DNA of 64,000 nucleotides from Sorex araneus (Eukaryota > Chordata > Mammalia > Eulipotyphla > Soricidae): contig NC_073304.1 of the NCBI RefSeq assembly GCF_027595985.1, forward strand, positions 144,685,147 to 144,749,146. The letters are read 5' to 3'. Each line of letters opens with the position of its first letter. Position 1 is the stretch's first letter. The notes beneath the pieces are model-generated. The model worked only from the letters and a program-made list of their open reading frames with translations. It was not told the origin of the DNA and made no database searches. The position numbers and the translations under genes are program-made. Shown here in pieces: positions 33,086-46,402 of the stretch.

Positions 33086-33341
33086 TTTTTAAAAATCCTT
33101 AACAGAATCTTAGCTAACTGGATCCATATACATAAGAAAAAACCCATACCTCCTGACCATTGTAATTCATCCCAGAGATGCAAGGATGGTTCAACATATG
33201 AAAATCAATTAACATAATACAAGAATCAATTAACAATATTAATAAAAGTATCATGTTATATTGTAGCAAAAATCATTATTAAAATTATATGATAATATTA
33301 TTGATGAAGAGAAAGCCTTTAACAAGATCCAACACCTGTTC

Positions 33342-34182
33342 ATGATGAATCCCCAGCACAAGCAGAGGAATGGTGAAAGGAGTCCAGAAACCTCAATAGG
33401 CATTTCCTGCAAACTTCAGCTCTCTAATAAAGAATTCAGAGTTGAAATCCTCAAGATGTTCAATGAACTCATTGGAAAGATTGACAACTTAAAAGAGGAC
33501 CTGAAAGAAACAGTACAACAGACAGCCGAGAAAATACTGGAAGAAATGAGAGCAGAAATAAAAAAACCTACAAAAAGAAAAGAAGGATTCTATAGATGAA
33601 ATCAAAAACTCTGTGGCTGCCCTCAACAATAGAATGACTACAGCGGAAGACAGAATCAGTGAGCTTGAAGATCAGCTGCAAAAAGCCTACAGGCAACAAC
33701 AAATCATGGCAAGAGACCTCAAAATAGCTCTAGCCAGAATCAGAGTCCTAGGGGATGATATCAAGAGGAACAACATTAGAATCATCGGAGTACCAGAAGG
33801 ACAGGGAACCAACCCCAAGGAAAAAGCCACAGTCAAACAAATCATTGCGGAAAAGTTCCCAGAGCTGGAGAATGCAGGCATCCAGATACAAGGTGCCCGA
33901 AGGGTGCCAGATAACAGAGACCCTAATAGAAAAACCCCAAGACATATCATAGTTACAATGATGGACGTCATGGATAGAGACACTATACTGCAAGCAGCAA
34001 GGTCAAAGAAGGAAATCGCATACAAAGGAGCACCCCTTAGACTCACAGCAGACCTATCAGAGGAAACCCTCCAAGCCCAAAGGCAGTGGTGGGATACAGT
34101 GAAAAATCTCAATGAAATGAACACTTCACCAAGAATACTTTACCCGGCTAAACTCTCATTAAAACTCAAAGGAATGATATGA
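33342..34182 (+). pseudogene. L1 ORF1, frameshifted
   Basis: First part 33342-33599 (LSNKEFRVEILKMFNELIGK, coiled-coil heptads, EEMRAEIKKP). It then shifts frame in an A-run near 33570 and continues from ~33600 to 34182 (RISELEDQLQKAYRQQQ, NIRIIGVPEGQG, RRVPDNRDPNRKTPRHI, KGAPLRLTADLSEETL, QRQWWDTVK). The RRM and C-terminal domain are otherwise complete. The first codons may include flanking sequence. Confidence 0.85.
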
Positions 34183-37100
34183 TATTTTTGGGATAAACAA
34201 CAGCTCAGGAATTTTATACACTCAAAACCAAACCTAAAAGAAGCACTAAAGGGGCTATTGTAAGACAAGAAGAACCCCTACAAGCACAACAAACCCTTAC
34301 ACAAAGATGGTGCAAAATCCCATAACAAAAATCTCTCTTAATGTCAATGGTCTAAATTCACCAATAAAGAGACACAGAGTAGCAAAATGGATTCAGAGAC
34401 TGAACCCAACATTTTGCTGCCTGCAAGAAATGCATCTGAATAACCAGAACAAACACAGACTCAAAGTCAAAGGATGGTAAACAATCCTGCAAGCAAACAA
34501 CTCTCTCAAAAGAGCTGGGCTGGCCTTTCTAGTATCGGACAACATAGATTTCAGGTTGAAAAAGATTAGAAAGGATGGGGAAGGCCATTTCTTATTAATC
34601 AAGAGATATGTACAGCAGGAAGAAATCACACTCCAAAATGTGTATGCACCCAATGAGGGACCAGCCCAATTCCTATAACAACTGCTAACAGACCTTAAGA
34701 AGGACATCTCGAGCAACACAATAGAAATTGGAGACTTCAACACTGCCCTATCACCCCTGGATAGAAAAAGTAGATTAAAACCCACCAAGGAAATACTGGC
34801 TTTGAAGGAAGAAACAGAAGAGATAGGGCTGATAGGTCTATACAGGGCTTTATATCCCCCCAAAAAGGGAATACACATTCTTTTCCGGTGCACATGGAAC
34901 ATATTCCAGACTAGACCATGTGCTGGAACACACAACATACCCCAAAAGAATCAGGAAGATAGACATTGTATCAACTATCTTTTCAGACCAAGATGCACTG
35001 AAGATAGAAGTTAATCACACACAGATGCATAAAACCAAATCAAACACCTGGAAATTAAAGAACTCGATGTTGAACGATGAGTGGGTCAGGAAGGAAATCA
35101 AGGAGGTAATCAACAGGTACCTGGAAACAAATGAGAATGAAGACACGAGCTACCAGAACCTGAGGGATACAGCTAAAGCTGTGTTAAGGGGAAAATTTAT
35201 AGCTCTGCAAGCATTCCTCAGGAAGGAAGGAAGGGCCCACATAAATAACTTGACTTCACAGCTTAAGATTTTAGAAAAGGACCAACAAAAGTAGTCCAAA
35301 CCAGGCAGAAGAAAAGAGATAATAAAACTTAGGGCAGAAATCAACGACATGAAAAACCAAAAGACAATCCGAAAAATCAATGAAACCAAGTGCTGGTTCT
35401 TCAAGAAAGTAAACAAGATTGATAAACCATTAGCAAGACTCAAAAAGAGAGAGAGAGAGAACCCTTATAAACAAAATCAGAAATGAAAAGGGGGACATCA
35501 CAACAGAAACCAAAGAAATTCAAAAGATTATCAGAAACTACTTTGAAAAGCTATATGCCACGAAAATAGAGAACTTAGAAGAAATGGGTAAATTCCTGGA
35601 TTCCTAGAATCTTCCAAGACTAAACCAAGAAGACTAGGAATACTTGAACAGTCCTATTAATATCAAGAAAATTGAAACTGTAATCAAAAGTTTTCCCAAA
35701 AACAAAAGCCCAGGTCCAGATTGGATTCACTAGTGAATTCTTCCAAACATTTAAAGAAGACCTGTTGCCAGTTCTCCTCAAGCTTTTCCAGGAAATTGAA
35801 AAAACAGAAACCCTCCCAAAAAGTTTCTACAAGGCTCATATCTCCCTAATACCAAAAGCAAACAAAGACACCACAAAAAAAGAAATTGACAGGCCGATAT
35901 CTCTGATGAAAACAGATGCAAAGATTCTCAACAAAATATTAGCAAACAGAATTAAACAACTCATCAAAAAGGTCATACACCACAACAAAGTGGGATTCAT
36001 TTTATTGCATACGACCAAGTGGGATTCATTCCGGGTATGCAAGGATGGTTTAACATTCAGAAATCAATCAACATAATCCATCATATCAACAAAAGAAAAG
36101 AACCATATGATCATATCAATAGATGCAGAGAAAGCATTTGACAAGATACAGCACCTGTTTATGATGAAAAATCTTGCCAAAATGGGTATCGAAGGGTCTT
36201 TCCTCAATATAGTTAAAGCCATCTACCACAAGCCCATGGCAAGCATCATCCTAAATGGGGAAAAACTAAGAGCCTTCACTCTGAGATCAGGGACTAGACA
36301 AGGATGCCCACTCTCTCCACTCCTGTTCAATATAGTACTGGAAGTACTTGCAATAGCAGTACTTACAACACACAAAAGTCCATGGCTTTCCTATACGCAA
36401 ATAATGAGAGAGAAGAAAGCAACATGATAAAAGCAATCCCGTTCACAATTGTGCCTCAAACAATCAAATACCTCGGAATCAACTTAACTAAAAAGTAAAG
36501 GATTTTTATAATGAAAACTACAAAACGCTACTTCAGGAAATAAAAGAGGACACGAGGAAATGGAAAGATATCCCCTGCTCATGATTGGAAGAATTAATAT
36601 TATCAAAATGGCAATACTCCCCAAAGCAATGTACAAATTCAATGCCATCCCTACATGTATACCCTTGACATTCTTCCAAAAAGGTGGAGCAAGAGTTCCT
36701 GAAACAAAAAGCACCCACAAATAGATAAATCAATTCTTGGGAAAAATAAAATGGGAGGAATCAACCTCCCCAACTTCAAACTTTATTATAAAGTGGTAGT
36801 CATTAAAACAGCTTGGTACTGAAACAAAGGCAGAACTGCAGACCAATGGAAAAGGGTTGAATATTCTGACACACCACCCCAAATATATTATCATCTAATC
36901 TTGATAAGGGAGCAAGATATGTGAAGTGGAGCAAGGAAAGCATGTTTAACAAATTGTGCTGGCAAAACTGGATAGCTATATGCAAAAAATGGACTCAGAT
37001 ATCCACCTATCACCATGTACAAAAGTCAGATCAAAATGGATTAAAGACCTTAACATCAGATCAGAATCCATAAGGTACATTGAAGACAAGGTCGGCAAAA

Positions 37101-38440
37101 CCCTCCACGACATTGTAGCCAATGGTATCTTCAAAGCTGACATGCTACTGGCCAAGCAAGTGAAAACAGAGATAAATAAATGGGTCTACCTTAAACTAAG
37201 AAGCTTCTGCACCTCAAAAGATACAGTGACCAAAGTTCAAAGACAGCCTACAGAATGGGAAATGATATTTACCCAATACCCATCCGACAAGGGATTGATA
37301 TCAAGAATATACAAGGCACTGGTTGAATTCCACAAGAAGAAAACTGCCGACCCGCTCAAAAAATGGGGTGATGAAATGAACAGAAACTTCCCCAAAGAAG
37401 AAATTTTAATGGCTGAGAGGCATATGAGAAAATGCTTGACATCACTAATCATCAGGGAGATGCAGATCCAAACAACAATGAGATACCATCTCACACCAGA
37501 GACTGGTCCACATCCAAAAAAGCAAAAGCAACAGGTGTTGGCCCGGAAGTGGGGAGAAAGGGACTCTTCTTCACTGCTAGTGGGAATTCCGACTTGTTCA
37601 GCCCTTTTGGAAAACAATATGGACAATTCTCAAATAATTATCAATTGAGCTCCCATTTGACCCAGCAATACCAGTCCTGGAAATATATCCCAGAGAGGCA
37701 AAAAGGTATAGTAGAAATGACTTTTGCATTTCTATCTTCATTTCAGCACTGTTTACAATAGCCACAATATGGAAAAAACCCGAGTGCCTGAAAACAGATG
37801 ACTGTTCAAAGAAACTTTTGTACATCTACACAGTGGAATACTATGCAGCTGTTAGAAAAGATGAAGTCATGAAATTTGCATTTAAGTGGATCAACTTGGA
37901 AAGTACCATGTTGAGTGAAATGAGTCAGAAAGAAAGAGACATAGAAAGATTGCACTCATTTGTGGAATATAAAGTAGTAGAAAGATACTAGCTAGCAATG
38001 ATGCAACTTCTGGCAGAAATTTCTCTGGACTTAGTTACTGAAATTCTAAAATATAGAAATCCAAAACCTTGCAGCCGCTATTGTGGCCACACAACCTCAT
38101 ATCTCTTCATTCTCAGCAATGTAAAACAAATTATCAAATTCTTCCTTTCCAGCAGGTCTGACTTTGGGGGGGGGGGAACTCCAAACACTAATAGTGAGTA
38201 TTTTATTTAAATAGTGAATGTAATCAAAGTAAAGAGAAAGTAAAGTGAAATTTATCAGCTACACAGGCAGGGTGGTGGCTGGGGGAGTGGGGGCGTGGGG
38301 GGAGGTTTGCTGTGGTTCATGGTGGTGGAATATATGCACTGGTGAAGGGATGGGTGTTTGAGCATTGTGTAACTGAGACTTGAGCCTGAAAGCTTTGTAA
38401 CTTTCTACATGATGATTCAATAAAATATATATATAAAATT
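33350..38440 (+). mobile_element. L1, 5.1 kb, lacking its 5'UTR
   Basis: ORF1, ORF2 and 3'UTR in order, inserted in old L1. The 5' end falls just before ORF1. The 3'UTR (37973-38440) includes the tgactttgggggggggggga G-run and ends gatgattcaataaaatatat. No convincing TSD found. Confidence 0.88.
34307..37972 (+). pseudogene. L1 ORF2, broken; RT catalytic motif deleted
   Basis: ATG at 34307 (MVQNPITKISLNVNGLN), QEMH at the endonuclease site, GW-stop near 34480, IGDFNTALSPLD around 34725. RT motif A region [13 protein letters not shown] (36125) and [14 protein letters not shown] (36290). At ~36357 the sequence jumps from LEVLAIAV to the block before [10 protein letters not shown], so the FADD motif is deleted. 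The C-terminus (IRYIEDKVGKTLHDIVAN, KLRSFCTSKDTVTK) runs to ALICGI-like codons and TAA at 37970-37972. Confidence 0.9.
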
Positions 38441-38511
38441 TTAAAAAATATTCTATGTTCATGGGCTGTAAGAATGAATATCATTAAAACAACTATCCTA
38501 CATAAGCTATT

Positions 38512-39782
38512 TTTTTAAAATTTTACTGAATCACTGTGAGGTAGTTACAAGCTTTCATATTTGGGTTACAATTACACAATGATCAAACACCAATATTCCC
38601 AGTATACCCCCGCTCCCTTAACACCCTCCCCCTGCCTTCATGGCAGACAATATCTCCCATACACTCTCTCTCCTTTTTGGCGTTATGGCTTGCAACAGAG
38701 ACACTGAGAAGTCATCATGTTTGGTCCATTATCTACTTTCGGCACACATCTTCCATCCCGACCAATTCCTCCAGCCATCATTTTCTTAGTAATCCCTTCT
38801 CTATTCCATTTGCCTTCTCCTCTCTGCTCATGAAGCAGTTTCTAGCTATGGGGCAATATCCTTGGCTCTTGTATCTACTGTCCTTGGGTGTCAGCCTCAT
38901 GTGATGTTATTGTATACTCCACAAATGAGCACAGTCCTTCTATGTCTGTCCCTCTCTTTTTCTGTCTTTCTGACTCATTTCACTTAGCATGATACTCTCC
39001 ATGTTTATCCATTTATAAGCAAATTTCATGACTTCATCTCTTAACAGCTGCAGAGTATTCCATTGTGTAAATGTAGCAAACTTGCTTTAACCAGCATCTG
39101 TTCTAGGGCAGTTGGGTTATTTCCAGATTTTGGCTATTGAGAACAGTGCTGCAATGTACATTTAGGTACAGATGTCATTTCTACTGTGCTTTTTTGATCC
39201 TAGGAATATATTCCCTGAAGTGGTATTGCAGGGTCATACGGAAGCTCAATTTCTGGTTTTTGAAGGACTGACCACATTGTTTTCCAGAAAGGCTGGACCA
39301 GTCGGCATTCTCACCAACAGTGAAAGAGCATCCCTTTTTCCTTACATCCACGCCATCACTGGTTGCTTTTGTTCTTTTGAATGTGTGACAGTCTCTGTGG
39401 TGTGAGATGATATCTCATTGTTGTTTTTATTTTCATCTCCCTGACAACTAGAGATATGGAGCATTTTTTCATGTACTTTTTGGCCCTTGTATTTCTCTTT
39501 TGAGGAAACTTCTGTTTATTTCTTCTCCTCATTTTTTGGATAGGGTTGGAGGTTTTTATCTTATACAATTCTACTAGTGTCTTTTATATCCTGTATGTTA
39601 ACCCCTTATCAGATGGGTATGGGTAAATATTCTTTCTCATTCTGTGGGCTCTTTCTGTTTTTTGGTCACTGTTTCTTTTGAAGTGCAGAATCTTCTTAGT
39701 TTAATGTAGTGCCATTTGTTTATGCTTGCTTCCACTTGTATGGTCAGTGCTGTTTCATTCTTAAAGTTGCTTTTAGCTTCAA
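38512..39782 (-). mobile_element. L1 3' part, minus strand, with 18-bp TSD
   Basis: 3'UTR plus ORF2 C-terminus. TSD tatc(c/t)tacataagctatt at 38494-38511 and 39783-39800, one mismatch. Not inverted, simply 5'-truncated. Confidence 0.92.
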
Positions 39783-40362
39783 TATCTTACATAAGCTATT
39801 ATGTAGATTCAAAGCAATCTCAATTTAAATTCAGATGACATTCTTCATGGATCTAGAAAAGTCAATAATAAAGTTTGTATGGAATCAGAAAAAAAGCATA
39901 AATAGCCAGTCATACTTTTTGAAAAAAAAGTACATCGAGGAAAATATAAACAGAACATTTCAAGATTTGGACCTCAAAGGTGCTTCAAAGATCTGATGCC
40001 ACTACCAAAGGCAACACAATAAAAAAAATAAATAAATGGCACTGCATAAAATTAAAGAGCTTCTACATAGCAAAATAATACAGACTAACTGAATGAGAAA
40101 AAATATTTGTATTCAAACTTCAGATAAAGGTTTTATATCCAGATTTTATAAAGTAATAACAAAAATTAACCAAAAATTCAAAAACCCATAAAAAAGTAGG
40201 GATGAAAATTAATAGACACTTGTGATGAAGACAGACGGATGACCAGTAAGTACATGAAAAAATGCTCAGCATCACTTATCATTAGGGAAGTCCAAATCAA
40301 GATGATAATGAAATACCATCTTACACCAGAGAGAATGGCACATATCAAAAATTGTAGGAACA

Positions 40363-40538
40363 CGGGGCTGGAGCAATAGTACAGCGGGTAGGGCGTTTGC
40401 CTTGCACGCGGCCGACCCGGGTTCGATTCCCAGCATCCCATATGGTCCCCTGAGCACAGCCAGGAGCAATTCCTGAGTGCAGAGCCAGGAGTAACCCCTG
40501 TGCATCGCCAGGTGTGACCCATAAAAAGCAAAAAAAAA
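40363..40538 (+). mobile_element. Type B SINE, near-consensus
   Basis: ggggctggagcaatagtaca, gacccgggttcgattcccag, ccaggagcaattcctgagtg, A9 tail. TSD aattgtagga(a/c)ca at both sides. Confidence 0.93.
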
Positions 40539-41559
40539 ATTGTAGGACCAATCTGTGTTGGCAGGAATGTAGTGAAAAAGGAACTCCCATCCACAGCTGG
40601 TGAGAATATTGTTTGGTATAAACCCAGTGGAGATGTATAGATTGTTCTCAGTAAACGTAGAATTGAACTACCATATGAGCTAATGATTTCATTTCGGGGC
40701 ATTTATGCCTAGAATACAGTAACACTCTCTCAAAAGACCATAAGCACACCATTATTCATTGCTGCACTGAAGTACAATAGCTAAAATATGGAATCAGTCT
40801 CAGTATCAACCTAGGTTTCCAATGACAGATGAATGGATCATAAAGATATGGTATGATGTGGTATATACACAACAGAATGCTGTGCATCTGCAAGGAATGA
40901 GGAAATCAGGCAATTTGCTGCTACCTGGTTGAGGTTGGAAGATATCATGTGGAGAAGCCAGAGAAGAAAGTCAAACACAGGATGATCTCACTTATCTCTG
41001 GTGTACAGAACACCGGATGAAGAAATGTACTGTAGCAAAAGGGGAATGCCTAGAACACACTTGACCCCATGTTTAGAAAGGAGAAGGACAGAGAAGGAAA
41101 GAAATCAGAGGTGGGCAAAGAGAACACGAAAGTGAACAGGCATCAGGGCGTCAGTAATACTGGTGATATGGGTGAGTGGTATAGCTATCTATCCAAAACA
41201 CAGACTCTAACAAAATTGAAAACATGAGATCTAAGGAGAAATCACTGAAACTTTGTTGCCTGTCAAAAAAGTATGAATTGATGAGTGCGAATGTGGAGAG
41301 GGTTGGGGGTGGAGAGGAAAATGGGAACACTGGTGGAGGGAAGTTGACACTGGTGCTGGGATTGGTATTGAAATATTATTATATACCTAAAATATAACTA
41401 TTAAAATTTAACTACTTAAAATTTAACTATTCCAACTGAATTGTACCAAATTATTTTGTTGAACTATTATGGAAAGTTATTCTAACATACATGTCATTTA
41501 TCTGTCCTGGGAATCAACAATATTATGGTAGAATTTAAAATCAAGATGACTCAAAACAC

Positions 41560-44045
41560 TATGTCAAAAAATAAAAGAAGACAGGAAATGGAAACTAAGA
41601 CCCTGTACATGGTGTGAGAAGATTAATATAATCAAAATATTCCCAAAGAGTTGTACAAATTCAGTGCAGTTCCTTTGAGGTTACCCATGACATTTTTCAA
41701 TGAAATAGATCGAATAATTCTGAAATTTATATGGAATAATAACCCTCCACCCCCAAATAGCTAAAGCAATACTTGTGGAAAAGAAGATGAGTGGCAACAC
41801 TTTCCCTAACGTCAGACTCTATTATAAAGGGGTAATAATTAAAACAGCATGTCAGTAGAATGAAAAAACACCCTGAGATTAATGGATGAGAGTATATTTT
41901 TTGTTTTTTGTTTTGGGTTTTGGGGTTTTGTTTTTTTGTTTGTTTGTTTGGGGGCCTCTTTTCCATCTTCTGCTGTTGTCTGGAGATTTTCTGCACCTTA
42001 TCTTGGAGCTCACTTATTCTGTTCTCAGCAGCTATTGCTCTGTTGGTGAGGTCTTCCACCGAGTTTTTCATTTCACCTACCGGGTTTTACTGATCAACCA
42101 TTTTTGTTCATATTTTCATTATTTCTGCTCTTACATCTTCTTGTGTTTTATTTGTGGTACATTCTATTGTTTTTTGAGCTCCTTATGCGTCCTTAGCAAT
42201 TCCATTCTAAATTTCTTATCAGAGAGATTATATTATTACTTGTTGGGTCACCCAGGCTAGCATCTTCACTCACTAAGCCTAGGTTCCTGGTGGTGGGTTT
42301 CTGCACTGCTTTACCATTGTGACCTTTGCGTTTTGGAGTTATTTCTTGTGTGTTGTTATGTGGTTAGGAGCCTAAAGTTAAGATATCTTCATATGTTTAT
42401 TGTGGGTAATGGAGAGGTTGAAAAAACTGGAAAGATGAAGAGGGAGGGCTACTAATGCCTATCTGATCTTTCTTTAGTTCTCAGGTACTATAGCTGGACA
42501 GAGCTTAGCCAGGATGGCTAATAGCTCTCCCCTCTTCATGGGCCCAGTTCAATCCTACCTGGGAGGCAAAATTGTACTCATAGTACTGAATTCAATCCAG
42601 AACCTCCAAAGACTCAGTGGAATAAAGATTAATATCCTAAGAAAGACCTCCAAGTTAATTCTCAATAAAGAACAAATTATATGAAGTGAATCAAAGAAAG
42701 TCTCTTCAACAAGTGGTGCTGAGAAAACTGATCAGCTTTATACAAAAAATTAATTCAAACCTATATAATGCCATGCACAAAAGTCAACTCAAGATGGGTA
42801 CATAGAGGAGCACACAGGTGAATCTCTCCATGAATTGAAGCCAAGGATATCTTCAAGGATGAAATACCACTGACCAAGCAAGTGGAAGCAAAGATGAACA
42901 TATGGGACTACATTAAATTAAGAAATTTCTATACCTCAAAGGAAATGATGACCATAATACAAAGACAACACATAGAATGACAACATTATGTATCCATCAC
43001 TCATTTGATAAGGGGTTAATATAAAATATGTACAAGGCACTGGTAGATCCTTACAAGAAAAAATATCCAACCACATCATACAAATAGGGAGAAGAAATGA
43101 ACAGAAAAGAAAAACACAAATGTCCAAAAGATACATGAAAAAATGAAATGAAATGAAGAAATGAAAAAAGTTCTGTATCTCTAATCAATGGGAGATGCAA
43201 ATCAAAACATCAATGAGATATCATCTCAAGCCACAGAGACTGGCACACATCAAAAAAAGAACAAGAATAACTACTGCTGGCATAGATGCAAGGAGAAAGG
43301 GACTCCTGTTCACTGCTGGTGGGAATGTCCATTGGTTAAACCTCTTTGGGAAACAATATGGACATTCCTAAAAAGTCAAATAATTGAACTTCCATTTTAC
43401 CCACTTCATATAATGCACCCAAGGATCCAAAATCAAAATGTTGAAAAGACATTTGCATCGTATGTTCCTTGCAGCACTATGCACAATAGCCAAGTCTGAG
43501 AACAAAGAAAATTTTCAAGAGTAGATGATTGGATAAAGAAACTATGGGATATATACACAATGAAATATTACTTGACCATAATAAAAAGTAAAGTCATGAA
43601 ATTAACTGCTACATGGAGGGACCGGGAGAGTAGCATGCTGAGTAAAGTTTGTCAGAAGGAGAGAGACTGACACAAAATTATCTCTTTCATATGTGGGATA
43701 TAAAGAAATACAATAGTAAAGGCTACCCAGAGGCAGTGGAAACAAATACAGGAACTGTTATTCACTAGGAAAAATGCCATATCTGGAGACTGGGGGTTAG
43801 GATAGGGAAGGGAAAAGTCTACAATAGAGGGAGGCATTCAACCAGGAGAAGGAGTTGAGTTTGAAAGGTGGTTAAATTATGTATAGAACCCTATCAGCAA
43901 CATTAATGAAAATCACAAGCACTGCGTAATTTTTCAAAATTGCCTCTTGTAACAAAAGCAGGGTGGGAACTAAATGTGCATTGGTGGAGGGAAGTAGACA
44001 CTGATCAGTATTGAAACACTGTATGTCTGGAATAAAATCATAAAT
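41560..44045 (+). mobile_element. Old L1 ORF2 C-terminal half and 3'UTR
   Basis: 41560-41890 (RT end: ccatgacatttttcaatgaa) and 42650-44045 (aacaagtggtgctgagaaaa, cactgctggtgggaatgtcc, 3' end ggaataaaatcataaataac), split by a minus-strand L1 5' fragment. Confidence 0.75.
41896..42640 (-). mobile_element. L1 5'UTR/ORF1 fragment with A-rich tail
   Basis: On minus, 5'UTR-like sequence leads into ORF1 coiled coil (42071 leftwards: MKNSVEDLTNRAIAAENRIS, then LQDKVQKISRQQQKME). Coding similarity stops at ~41960 and an A-rich run follows (caaacaaacaaacaaaaaaa on minus). The ORF1 RNA-binding domains and ORF2 are absent. Confidence 0.7.
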
Positions 44046-44061
44046 AACTAATTTTATCCTT

Positions 44062-44299
44062 CACACTGTCACTGTCATCCCGTTGCTCATTGATTTGCTC
44101 GAGCGGGCACCAGCAACGTCTCCACCTTGAGACTTGTTTTTGTCATATTGAATATGCCATGGGTAGCTTCCCAGGCTCTGCCGTGAGGGCGAGATACTCT
44201 CAGTAGCTTGCTGGGCTCTCTGAGAGGAGCAGAGAAATCGAACCCAGGTCTGCCATGTGCAAGGCGATCGCCCTACCACTGTGCTATCACTCCAGCCCC
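44062..44299 (-). mobile_element. Type A SINE, full length with TSD
   Basis: Complete head (gctggagtgatagcacagtg on minus), body and RTE-like tail ending in (tgacag)n. Perfect 12-bp TSD aattttatcctt at 44050-44061 and 44300-44311. Confidence 0.93.
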
Positions 44300-44311
44300 A
44301 ATTTTATCCTT

Positions 44312-45600
44312 ACTAAATTAAAAATTAATATTAAAAAATAAAATCAAGATGCAATGTGTCTATGGTGAATTTGCTTTAATTTGGTCAAAGAGTTACATGA
44401 TGCTTCACATGTGAAAACCTCTTAATAACACTAAAAATGCCACTGATGATCTCATAATAACATCTTATAAAGTGTGGCAAAATAATTGAGGGATGGTAGT
44501 AAGAAGAGGAAGACTGAAGATAACAGAAACAGTATTCAGAAGTCTTGTAACAGAGGTTATATAGAAGTGTGGAATACTTATATATTTAAACCACAGAGCA
44601 AACAACATTGAAAACACAAGGCCCAAACTACAACAACCAAATTTTTAAAATTTTTTTAATTATTTAATTAGTGAGTCACCATGAGGGTACAGATACAGAT
44701 TCACACATTTTCGAGCTTGTTTTTCTCTCATACAATGTTCGCAAACCCATCCCTCCACCGGTGCCCATTCTCCACCACCAATAAACCCAGTATTCCTCCC
44801 ACCCCCCAATCCCATCTCCCTCCACCCCACCTTGCCTCTGTGGCAGGATATTCCCTTTTGATCTCTCTCTCCAATTGGGTGTTGTGGTTTGCAATGAGGG
44901 TATTGAGTGGCCATTGTGTTCAGATTCTAGTCTACTTTCAGCACACATCTCCCTTCCCGTGCGAGATCTCCAACCACATTTTACTTGGTGTTCCCTTCTC
45001 TATCTGAGATGCCTTTTTCCCCAGCATGTTAGACCAGCCTCTAAGCCATGGAGCCAACCTCCTGGTACTTATATCTACTATTCCTGGATATTAGTCTCCT
45101 ACTCTGTTATTTTATATTCCACAGATGAGTGCAATCTTTCTATGCCTGTCTCTCTCTTTCTGACTCATTTCACTTAGCATGGTACTTTCCATGTTGATCC
45201 ACTTATATGCAAAGTTCATGACTTTATCTTTTCTAACAGCCACATATATTGTATAGATATACCAGATATATATCCATTGTATAGATATACCAGAATTTCA
45301 CTAACCAGTCATCTGTTCTCGGGCACTCGGGATTTTTCCAGATTCTGGCTATTATAAACAGTGCTGCGATGAACATATAAATGCAGATGTCATTTCGACT
45401 ATGCTTTTTTGCTTCTCTGGGGTATATAACCAAATTTTAACATGTGACTCTTAAAGAGGCAAGTTTCAGAGTTGAGAAGTATCTGGCAACACTGGTGAAT
45501 AGAAATTGAAGCTGGTGTTGGGTTTGATATTTGAACATTGTATGCCTGAGACTATGAAAAACTTTGAAAGTTGGTCTTGGTGTCCTAATAAAAAAATGAA
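44312..45600 (+). mobile_element. Old L1 3'UTR, interrupted
   Basis: 44560-44640 and 45440-45590 read as one old L1 3' end (caaacaacattgaaaacaca ... tttgaacattgtatgcctga, cctaataaaaaaatg), split by the L1 at 44647. 44312-44560 and 45600-45866 show nothing clear. Confidence 0.5.
44647..45427 (-). mobile_element. L1 3' end, minus strand, with TSD
   Basis: 3'UTR and last ORF2 codons. TSD aaccaaatttt(t)aa at 44635-44648 and 45428-45440. Contains a small tandem duplication of ttgtatagatataccaga near 45250 and 45278. Confidence 0.88.
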
Positions 45601-45867
45601 GTTAAATCATAAGATATAATACACTATCCACCTAAAGATAACTAAGATCAGAAGACATTTTTCAAGACTTAATGGTAAAGAATATCAATGGAAGTTAATT
45701 TCCTCCTTGCCTTTCATTTTAAAAGGAAAAATATCTTGTAAACTTATGCAACTGAGAATGCTAAAGGAACTGTTTTATATATAACATACTTGTTATCATC
45801 TAATATGTAGGTTTAAAACTTAGTTATTGAGAGACAATATTTTATTTTCATACATATTTTTTAAATT

Positions 45868-46095
45868 CTTTTTTTTAATTGTTTTTTGAGTCACCATGAG
45901 ATACAGAGTTATAAAGCTGATCAAGGTCTGGTTTCCGTCCTACAGTGTTCCACACCATCCCTCTACCAGATTACATTTCCCATCATCAATGTCCCCAGCA
46001 TTTCCCACCACCAATGTCTTCAGTTTCCCTCCCACCATCATTTCCCCAGTCTGTCCTGTAGCAGACACTTTTCTTCTTTCTCTCTGTCTCTGTCT

Positions 46096-46150
<55 letters not shown>

Positions 46151-46375
46151 TCTCTCTGTTTTTCTCTCCCTTTTGGGGCATTATGGTTTACAATGCAGAT
46201 ACTGAGAGGTTATTATGTTTGTTACTTGTTTTTGGCACATAGTTCTTATCCAGAGTGATCATTTCTACCTATCTTTGTCATGGTGGTCCCTTCTCTATCC
46301 CAATTGTCTTTTCCCCCAGCATTTTAGGTAGGCTTCCAATCATAGAACAATCCTCTGGCCCTCGTATTATGTTTA
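45868..46375 (-). mobile_element. L1 3'UTR, minus strand, with expanded CT tract
   Basis: gagtcaccatgagatacaga end, ccatccctctaccagattac, then a (CT)n expansion and cccttttggggcattatggt. Confidence 0.82.
46078..46158. repeat. (CT)n microsatellite
   Basis: About 45 bp of pure (TC)n at 46102-46146 with interrupted flanks, grown from the pyrimidine-rich part of the L1 3'UTR. Confidence 0.95.
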
Positions 46376-46402
46376 AAAATTTATTTAAAAGCATAAGCAT
46401 TT

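Larger units (their letters stand above)
31570..41430 (+). mobile_element. Old L1 scattered over ~10 kb by later insertions
   Basis: Collinear ORF2 pieces: 31570-31860 (aatcctggtccagatagg), 33090-33349 (atccttaacagaatcttagc, gaagagaaagcctttaac), 38450-38511, 39783-40362 and 40539-41430 (C-terminus and 3'UTR). Between them lie an EIF1 retrocopy, L1 tails, a 5.1-kb L1, a minus L1 and a SINE. About 400 bp of RT is missing across the 5.1-kb L1. Confidence 0.65.

Noticed and set aside
34393-34938. Minus-strand 181-codon frame, and similar ones at 33687-34124 and 37237-37626
   Set aside because: Antisense shadows of L1 ORF1/ORF2.
33290-38470. 8-bp tgttcatg match as TSD of the 5.1-kb L1
   Set aside because: Both copies fall in the interrupted L1 in different ORF2 regions, so the match may be coincidental; not claimed.
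45886-46258. Serine/leucine-rich frames of ~120 codons
   Set aside because: Created by the (CT)n microsatellite in an L1 3'UTR.
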